Assembly (NCBI RefSeq): GCF_013364215.1
Contig: NZ_CP054923.1
Coordinates: 2,852,001-2,916,000 of the forward strand
Source of the DNA: Verrucosispora sp. NA02020
GTDB taxonomy: Bacteria > Actinomycetota > Actinomycetes > Mycobacteriales > Micromonosporaceae
DNA: 64,000 bases
Reading direction: 5' to 3'
The number at the start of each line of letters is the position of its first letter. The first letter of the stretch is position 1. Shown here in pieces: positions 58,532-64,000 of this stretch. Under the pieces are notes generated by a model. That model had not been told where the DNA came from and did not search any database. It saw only the letters and a list, made by a program, of their open reading frames with translations. The translations under genes and the position numbers were made by a program.

Positions 58532-59798
58532 ATTCCTCATTCCCCTCGTGATTCTCGGGCTCGTCGCGACCTCCGCGTGCGGCGACGACTCCTCCGCCGA
58601 CGGCGGTGACAGCGGCCCGGTCCGGCTGGGCGCGCTGTTCCCGCTCACCGGCCCCAACGCGGTGCTGGGCACGGAGACCTTCCAGGGCGCCGAGATCGCC
58701 CGACAGATGTTCAACGAGCGCGGCGGTCTCGACGGCCGCCAGATCGAGTTCGCCCAGGCCGATGCGCCCGACGCGAACGCCGCCACCAGCGAGGCGACCC
58801 GCCTGATCAACCAACAGCGGGTGCCGATCATCATCGGCACCCAGTCGAGCGCGCTGAGCCTGCCCGCCACTCAGGTCGCCGAGCGCGCCGGGAAGATCTA
58901 CTGGGAGACCGTCGCCACCTCCGACCAGATCACCAAACGCGGGTTCAAGAACGTCTTCCAGTACAACGCCACCGGCACCGCGATCGGCACCATGCAGGCC
59001 AGCGCGGTCGCCGAGTTCCTGGCACCGGCGCTGAACACCACACCCGGCGCGCTGCGGGTCGCGGTGGTCGCCGAGGACAGCGCGTACGGCGCGACGATCG
59101 GAGCGGCCGCGCTCGCCAAGGCAGAGGAACTCGGCCTGAACGTGGTGGCCAACGAGAGCTACAACGCGGCACAGACCCGGGACTTCTCGTCGCTGGTGCT
59201 CAAGCTCAACCAGCAGCGGGTCGACGTGATGATCGGCGCCCTGCTGGTCGACGACACGGTGCTGTTCTTCCGGCAGGCCGCACAGACCGGTTTCGCCCCC
59301 AAGGCCGTCCTGGTCACCGGTGGCGTCTCCAACCCCGCCTTCCTCAACACCTTCAAGGAGAAGACCAACGGGATCCTGGTCGGCGACACCCCCGCGTCGG
59401 CCTCGCTGCCGGACTCCGCACTGACCCCGGACGCGGTGGCCGTCCGCGACGAATACCGCAAGCGCTACATCGAGGCGTACGGCGAGGAGAAGCTCTCCAC
59501 CAACTCCGACCTCGGCTTCTCCGGCACCTGGGTACTGCTCAACGAGGTCCTGCCGAAGGCTGCCTCACTCTCCACCGACGACATCCGGGCCGCCGCGCAG
59601 AGCCTCGACCTTCCGCTCGGCTCGACCCTGCTGGGCTACGGCATCAAGTACTCGACCGACGAGGCGAACGCCGGCCTGAACACCCGGGCGCTGACCACTG
59701 TCACGCAGTGGCAGGACGGCAAGCTCGTGACGGTCTACCCCAAGGAGTTCACCACCGCCCAGCCCATCGACCTGCCACTGCCTGCCTGGGGCAACTGA
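58515..59798 (+). CDS. branched-chain-type ABC transporter solute-binding lipoprotein
   Basis: 427 residues from ATG 58515. Short lipoprotein signal (RFLIPLVILGLVATSACGD, lipid Cys22) and a periplasmic-binding type I fold: VRLGALFPLTGPNAVLGTETFQGAEIARQMFNERGGLDGR, IGTQSSALSLPATQVAERAG, VAVVAEDSAYGATIG and VTGGVSNPAFLNTF. Ligands in the family include amino acids, amides, urea and aromatic acids; here possibly the carboxylate degraded by the operon. It feeds the permeases at 60654-62557. Confidence 0.93.
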   Translation: MAFRNRFLIPLVILGLVATSACGDDSSADGGDSGPVRLGALFPLTGPNAVLGTETFQGAEIARQMFNERGGLDGRQIEFAQADAPDANAATSEATRLINQQRVPIIIGTQSSALSLPATQVAERAGKIYWETVATSDQITKRGFKNVFQYNATGTAIGTMQASAVAEFLAPALNTTPGALRVAVVAEDSAYGATIGAAALAKAEELGLNVVANESYNAAQTRDFSSLVLKLNQQRVDVMIGALLVDDTVLFFRQAAQTGFAPKAVLVTGGVSNPAFLNTFKEKTNGILVGDTPASASLPDSALTPDAVAVRDEYRKRYIEAYGEEKLSTNSDLGFSGTWVLLNEVLPKAASLSTDDIRAAAQSLDLPLGSTLLGYGIKYSTDEANAGLNTRALTTVTQWQDGKLVTVYPKEFTTAQPIDLPLPAWGN

Positions 59799-59817
59799 CT
59801 TTAGGAGACGCGAACCC

Positions 59818-60651
59818 ATGATCACGTTGCCGAACGGCACCGACGCATTCATCGTCGACGTGCACGCCCACGTGGGTGAGAGCCAGCTGGTCGCCAAGAC
59901 CTCCGACGTCCGATCCGGGGTGTTCGGACCCGACCTGGCGATCGAGTTCATGGACGAAGCCGGCGTCGACATGGCCTGCTTCTTCCCGACGTCCAACCCG
60001 ATCTCGGACTACTCCAAGGCCAGCATGGTGCTGGCCGAGGCGGGCCGGCAGCACCCGGACCGGATCATCGCCTTCGGCCGGATCAACCCGAACTACGGCG
60101 TGGAACACAACATAGCCCTGATCAACGACCTGGCCGACGCCGGTGTCAAAGGACTGAAGTTCCACCCGCTGCTCGACGGCGCCTACCCCATCAACGACGC
60201 CCGGCTGGTCAAGCCACTGATGGACACGATCGCCGAGCGGGAACTCGCGGTCATCGCGCACTGCGGCGAGGTCTGGACCGCCACCCCGGCGCTGATGGCC
60301 GACCTGGCGATGGACTTCCCGACCATCAACTTCATCGTCGGCCACATGGGCCTCTACGGGTTCCACCACGAGGCGTTCGCGTTCGGCAAGCGGCTGGACA
60401 ACCTCTACCTGGACACCACCGAGTTCTACCCGGCGTGGTGGATCTCCGAAGCGGTCCGAATCGTCGGCGCGCACAAGGTCCTGTGGGGATCGGACATCCC
60501 GTACCTCCCCTACGGCCAGGAACTCGACAAGATCACCAAATGGTCCGGTGTCGCCGAGGAGGACATGCCCGCGATCCTCGGCGGCAACCTGGCCCGCATC
60601 CTCGGCATCACCATCCCGTCCGAGTCCACACCCTCGCGGACGGCGGGATAG
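59818..60651 (+). CDS. amidohydrolase-family (PF04909-type) metal-dependent hydrolase/decarboxylase
   Basis: 277 residues with an AGGAG site. TIM-barrel amidohydrolase_2: HxH in IVDVHAHVGES, KGLKFHPL, VIAHCGEVW, FIVGHMG and metal Asp in WGSDIPYLPYG. Members hydrolyse lactones or decarboxylate aromatic and dicarboxylic acids. It is inserted between the binding protein and permease genes, so its substrate is probably the transported compound or a direct product of it. Exact reaction unknown. Confidence 0.88.
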   Translation: MITLPNGTDAFIVDVHAHVGESQLVAKTSDVRSGVFGPDLAIEFMDEAGVDMACFFPTSNPISDYSKASMVLAEAGRQHPDRIIAFGRINPNYGVEHNIALINDLADAGVKGLKFHPLLDGAYPINDARLVKPLMDTIAERELAVIAHCGEVWTATPALMADLAMDFPTINFIVGHMGLYGFHHEAFAFGKRLDNLYLDTTEFYPAWWISEAVRIVGAHKVLWGSDIPYLPYGQELDKITKWSGVAEEDMPAILGGNLARILGITIPSESTPSRTAG

Positions 60652-60653
60652 CC

Positions 60654-61535
60654 ATGCCCCTGGCCCAGCTGGTCGTCTCCGGCGTACTGATCGGCGCCCT
60701 CTACTCGCTGATCGCCGTCGGCCTCAACCTGGTCTTCGGAGTACTGCGGGTGGTGAACTTCGCGCACGGTGAGCTCGTCATGCTCTCGATGTTCGCCGCC
60801 TACTTCCTGCACCAGTGGTGGAACATCGACCCGTTCCTGTCGGTGCTGATCACCGCTCCGGCCGGATTCCTGCTCGGTGCCCTGGTGTACGTGGTCGTCC
60901 TTCGCCCGATCATGGGCAAGGGCTTCTTCGTCCAGGTCTTCGCCACGCTGGGCCTGTCACTCCTGCTGCTCAACGGCATGCTCTACCTGGTCAGCGGCAC
61001 CTATCGCACAGTGACGACCAGCTACACCGACAACACCGTCCGCATCTTCGGTACGGTCGTGTCCACGACCCGGCTGGCGGCGTTCGGGGTGGCGGTCGTC
61101 GTCGCGCTGGCGCTCTGGGCGTACCTGCACCACACGACGTGGGGCCGGGCCATCCGGGCGACCGCCCAGGACCCGGCCGCCGCGTCCACGCTCGGCATCA
61201 GCGTCGACCGCATCTACCTGCTCACCGTCGCGGTCAGCGCCGCCATCGCCGCCGTCGCGGGCAGCCTTTTGGTGCCGATCATTCCGATCTATCCGGGGGT
61301 CGGCGAGCAACTCGTGCTCGTCGGATTCGTCGTGGTGGTGCTGGGCGGGCTCGGCTCGTTCGGCGGCGCGCTCGCCGGCGGTCTGCTGATCGGTGTCATC
61401 GAGACCGTCAGCGGCTACTTCATCGGCGAAGCCGTCAAACAGGCGTGCTACTTCATCGCCCTGATCATCGTCCTGCTCCTGCGTCCGGCCGGCCTCTTCG
61501 GCACCCGTGGCGCCGAAGAGTTCCGGGTGGCCTGA
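60654..61535 (+). CDS. livH: branched-chain-type ABC transporter permease (LivH)
   Basis: 293 residues from ATG 60654, about eight membrane helices. Starts LAQLVVSGVLIGALYSLIAVGLNLVFGVLRVVNFAHGELVMLS, the LivH hallmark, with RAIRATAQDPAAASTLGISVDRIY as the cytoplasmic coupling loop and GGLGSFGGALAGGLLIGVIE near the end. Stop overlaps the LivM start. Confidence 0.95.
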   Translation: MPLAQLVVSGVLIGALYSLIAVGLNLVFGVLRVVNFAHGELVMLSMFAAYFLHQWWNIDPFLSVLITAPAGFLLGALVYVVVLRPIMGKGFFVQVFATLGLSLLLLNGMLYLVSGTYRTVTTSYTDNTVRIFGTVVSTTRLAAFGVAVVVALALWAYLHHTTWGRAIRATAQDPAAASTLGISVDRIYLLTVAVSAAIAAVAGSLLVPIIPIYPGVGEQLVLVGFVVVVLGGLGSFGGALAGGLLIGVIETVSGYFIGEAVKQACYFIALIIVLLLRPAGLFGTRGAEEFRVA

Positions 61536-62557
61536 TGCGACGAGCGATCCCCTACCTCGCCGCGGCACTGGTCGCGATAGCCCTCCCACTGGCGCTGACC
61601 AACGAGCCGTACTGGCTGGACATGCTGGCACTGCTCGGATTCTGGGCGGCACTGGCCGGTTCGTGGAACCTGCTCGCCGGATACACCGGCCAGGTCTCGC
61701 TCGGTCACGCCGCGTTCAGCGGGATCGGGGCGTACTCGACCGCGCTGGCCGCCACCAAACTGACCAGCAACGCGCTCGTCGGCCTGCTCCTCGGCGTGGT
61801 CCTGGCCGCGGCCATCGCGGCCATCGTCGGACTGCTGACGCTGCGCCTGCGCGGACCGTACTTCTCCATCGCCACCATCGCCTTCGCCCAGGTCGCCTCG
61901 ATCACCGCACTGAACTGGAAAGACGTCACCGGTGGGGCAGAGGGGATCTTCCTGCCGTTCGAACCCGGGCCCGCCAACCTCATGTTCGAATCACCCGCGA
62001 CCTACGCCATCATCTTCCTGCTCTGCGCGGTCCTGATCGCCGCCGCGACCGCCTGGATGGCCCCCTCACGCACCGGCCTCTTCCTGCGCGCGATCCGCGA
62101 CGACCCGGTCGCCGCCGCCTCGCTCGGCGTCCGGGTCACCGCGCTCAAACTCGCCGTCTTCGCGGTCTCGGCCGCCATCGCCGCCGCCATGGGCGCACTC
62201 AACGCCGCACGTATCGGCTACGTCGACCCGACCGGCACCATGACCCTGCAACTGTCCATCCAGGTCGCCCTCATCGCCGCGATCGGCGGCATGGGCAGCC
62301 CCGCCGGCCCGCTGATCGGCGCGATCGGCATCATCCCGCTGCAGTTCCTGCTGCGCGCCGAACTGGGCGGCCGGTTCGGCGCCCTCTACCTCGCCGTGTA
62401 CGGCCTCCTGCTGGTCATCGTGCTGCGGTACGCCCCCGGCGGCGTGGTCGACCTGGCCACCCGCGCGTACCGACGGATCCGACCCGGTCCGACACCACCG
62501 GCCATGCCCCCACCACCGGCCCCGGCCACCACCGCGCCCGAGGAGGTGCGCTCGTGA
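61535..62557 (+). CDS. livM: branched-chain-type ABC transporter permease (LivM)
   Basis: 340 residues from ATG 61535. Typical LivM segments are LLAGYTGQVSLGHAAFSGIGAYSTAL, LRLRGPYFSIATIAFAQV, FLRAIRDDPVAAASLGVRVTALKLAVFAVSA and GGMGSPAGPLIGAIGI. The last ~35 residues are an unusual Pro-rich cytoplasmic tail (RPGPTPPAMPPPPAPATTAP). It pairs with LivH to form the channel. Confidence 0.95.
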   Translation: MRRAIPYLAAALVAIALPLALTNEPYWLDMLALLGFWAALAGSWNLLAGYTGQVSLGHAAFSGIGAYSTALAATKLTSNALVGLLLGVVLAAAIAAIVGLLTLRLRGPYFSIATIAFAQVASITALNWKDVTGGAEGIFLPFEPGPANLMFESPATYAIIFLLCAVLIAAATAWMAPSRTGLFLRAIRDDPVAAASLGVRVTALKLAVFAVSAAIAAAMGALNAARIGYVDPTGTMTLQLSIQVALIAAIGGMGSPAGPLIGAIGIIPLQFLLRAELGGRFGALYLAVYGLLLVIVLRYAPGGVVDLATRAYRRIRPGPTPPAMPPPPAPATTAPEEVRS

Positions 62558-63273
62558 CCGCCCTGCTCGAACTCCGCCACGTGGACAAACGCTTCGGAGG
62601 CGTACACGCCACCCGCGACGTCAGCTTCACCGTCGACGAGGGCGAGATCCTCGGCGTGATCGGTCCGAACGGCGCCGGCAAGTCCACCCTGTTCGAACTC
62701 GTCTCCGGCTTCGTCAACCCGGACTCCGGCGAGATCCTGCACGCCGGCCGACCGATCCACCGCCTGTCCCCGTCCGCGGTGTCCCGCCGGGGCGTGGTCC
62801 GAACCTTCCAGAAGCTGCGGCCCTTCCCCGACCTGACCTGCCTCGAGAACGTGATGATCGGTGCGCTGGTCGGCGAGCGGCGAACGTCCCGGGCCCGACA
62901 GACGGCCGACGCGGCACTGCACCGGGTCGGCCTGGAACACCGCCGCGACGTGCACGCCCGTGGGCTCTCCACCGGACAGCGCAAGCGACTGGAGGTGGCG
63001 CGCGCCCTGGCCACCGGCGCCCGGCTGCTGCTGCTCGACGAGGTCACCGGCGGGGTCGACCCCGGCGCCCGCCAACAACTCGTCGACCTGGTCCGTGGAC
63101 TCAACGCCGAGGGGGTGAGCATCGTGCTGATCGAGCACGACATGCGGGTGATGGAGTCACTGGCCCACCGGGTGCTGGCCCTGCACCTCGGACGCGTACT
63201 CACCCTCGGCCCACCCGCCGACGTGATCGCCGACGAGCGCGTCCGCCAGGCATATCTGGGAGGGCAGGCATGA
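62554..63273 (+). CDS. livG: branched-chain-type ABC transporter ATPase (LivG)
   Basis: 239 residues from GTG 62554, overlapping livM by four bases. Walker A IGPNGAGKST, FQKLRPFPDLTCLENVMIG, signature LSTGQRKRLEVARAL (Thr in place of the second Ser/Gly), Walker B LLLLDEVTGGVD and LIEHDMRVMESLAHRV. Asp-Glu-Val replaces the usual DEP/DEV variants seen in the family. Slightly shorter than typical LivG (~255). Confidence 0.94.
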   Translation: MTALLELRHVDKRFGGVHATRDVSFTVDEGEILGVIGPNGAGKSTLFELVSGFVNPDSGEILHAGRPIHRLSPSAVSRRGVVRTFQKLRPFPDLTCLENVMIGALVGERRTSRARQTADAALHRVGLEHRRDVHARGLSTGQRKRLEVARALATGARLLLLDEVTGGVDPGARQQLVDLVRGLNAEGVSIVLIEHDMRVMESLAHRVLALHLGRVLTLGPPADVIADERVRQAYLGGQA

Positions 63274-64000
63274 CCACGCCCCTGCTGGAAGCCCGCGACA
63301 TCACCTCCGGTTTCGGTGACTACCAGGTGCTGTGGGGTGTCGACCTCACCCTCGAGGAACACGGCATCACCGCCATTCTCGGCCCGAACGGCTCCGGAAA
63401 ATCCACCATGATGGCCGCGCTGTCCGGGGTGCACCGCTCCTGGGGCGGCGAGGTCCTGCTCGCCGGCGAACCGGTGCAACACCTGCCCGCACACCAGCGG
63501 GTTCCGCTCGGCATCTGCCACGTGCTCGAACGCCGACGGCTCTTCGGCTATCTCTCGGTACGCGAGAACCTGCTCCTCGGCGCCACCCTCAAGCAGGCGC
63601 GCAAACACCGCGTGGCGTCCGAGGAGCACGCGTACTCGCTCTTCCCGATCCTGGCCGAACGCGGCAAGCAACTGGCGCACCAGCTCTCCGGTGGCGAACA
63701 ACAGATGCTGGCGATCGCCCGGGGTCTGATGGCCCGACCCCGGGTCCTGTTGCTCGACGAACCGCTGCTCGGACTCTCACCGGCCCAGGTCGAAGTGGTC
63801 GCGGACGTGATCCGGCGACTGCGCGCCGAGGGCGTGACCATCCTGCTGATCGAGCAGAACGTCCAGCTGGCCCTCGGCGTCGCCGACCGGTGCGTCCTGC
63901 TACGCGGCGGTCAGGCCGTGCTCGACGCACCCAGCGCGGACCTCACCGAGGACATCGTCATGTCGGTCTACGTCGGTGGCGACCCGGGCGAGGCCCTGCG
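63270..64000 (+). CDS. livF: branched-chain-type ABC transporter ATPase (LivF), 3' end outside window
   Basis: At least 243 residues from ATG 63270; the frame is still open at the right edge. Walker A ILGPNGSGKSTMM, VLERRRLFGYLSVRENLLLGA, signature LSGGEQQMLAIARGLM, Walker B VLLLDEPLLGLSP and LIEQNVQLALGVADR. Family length is ~235-245, so only a few residues are missing. It completes the five-component importer. Confidence 0.95.
   Translation, partial: MTTPLLEARDITSGFGDYQVLWGVDLTLEEHGITAILGPNGSGKSTMMAALSGVHRSWGGEVLLAGEPVQHLPAHQRVPLGICHVLERRRLFGYLSVRENLLLGATLKQARKHRVASEEHAYSLFPILAERGKQLAHQLSGGEQQMLAIARGLMARPRVLLLDEPLLGLSPAQVEVVADVIRRLRAEGVTILLIEQNVQLALGVADRCVLLRGGQAVLDAPSADLTEDIVMSVYVGGDPGEAL

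Noticed and set aside
1..64000. Mobile elements, tRNA/rRNA genes, CRISPR-Cas or restriction systems
   Set aside because: No transposase, integrase, terminal inverted repeats with target duplications, tRNA-like cloverleaf or Cas/restriction motifs were seen.

Overview
The window is very GC-rich DNA with short intergenic gaps, many ATGA or GTGA stop/start overlaps, frequent GTG starts and a typical actinobacterial gene set: SigE-family sigma factor, STAND/TPR regulators, a giant LuxR ATPase regulator, a SpoIIE/RsbW/STAS switch, LtrA proteins and streptogrisin-type proteases. It reads as chromosome of a filamentous actinobacterium, most likely Micromonosporaceae (Micromonospora-like). The taxon is inferred from gene content and style; no rRNA or other taxonomic marker is present. 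I found no rRNA, tRNA, CRISPR array, insertion sequence, integrase or attachment site.

Layout. 1-6.5 kb: catabolic and uptake operon (end of a family III CoA-transferase, cysteine hydrolase, four Dpp/Opp transporter subunits), then a FadR-type GntR repressor divergent from HMG-CoA lyase. 6.5-8.1 kb: a frameshifted relic of a LuxR-type regulator, then an imine-reductase-like enzyme divergent from an HxlR regulator. 8.2-9.7 kb: secreted S1 protease with a cellulose-binding domain, behind a strong bidirectional terminator. 9.9-13.9 kb: two convergent HTH-STAND ATPase genes, one ending in a 27-bp tandem repeat, and a DUF4260 membrane protein.

14.0-30.3 kb: the most interesting region, a compact biosynthetic gene cluster with its own LAL regulator. 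A leftward operon encodes a KAS III-like enzyme, an ATP-grasp ligase, a PLP-dependent decarboxylase, an acyl carrier protein, a second thiolase-fold protein lacking the catalytic cysteine, a C-terminal-only acyl-CoA dehydrogenase-like protein, a full acyl-CoA dehydrogenase and a holo-ACP synthase. A divergent operon encodes a condensation-domain protein with a degenerate adenylation subdomain, a two-gene ABC exporter and an O-carbamoyltransferase. The ATP-grasp/decarboxylase/ACP trio resembles butirosin BtrJ/BtrK/BtrI, which builds GABA on a carrier protein. The KAS III pair resembles PqsB/PqsC in having one active and one dead subunit. No modular PKS or NRPS is present. My inference is a carrier-protein-bound amino acid that is decarboxylated, desaturated and/or extended, condensed, carbamoylated and exported. 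I do not recognise the product.

30.6-55 kb: housekeeping and regulatory genes, many as divergent regulator/target pairs with readable operators. These include a hemerythrin protein, TetR with a TIM-barrel protein (36-bp double dyad), the STAS/RsbW/SpoIIE phosphatase module, an ArsR operon, a tandem LtrA fusion, a membrane lipase-like hydrolase, a CGNR regulator, a DUF3152 lipoprotein metalloprotease, a SigE-family sigma factor, TetR with an MFS exporter, a GH53 galactanase and a two-component pair.

54-64 kb: a catabolic locus with glutaryl-CoA dehydrogenase divergent from IclR, then a CoA-transferase, thiolase, branched-chain-type ABC importer and an amidohydrolase. It fits degradation of glutarate or a related C5 acid. 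The importer's last gene runs off the right edge.
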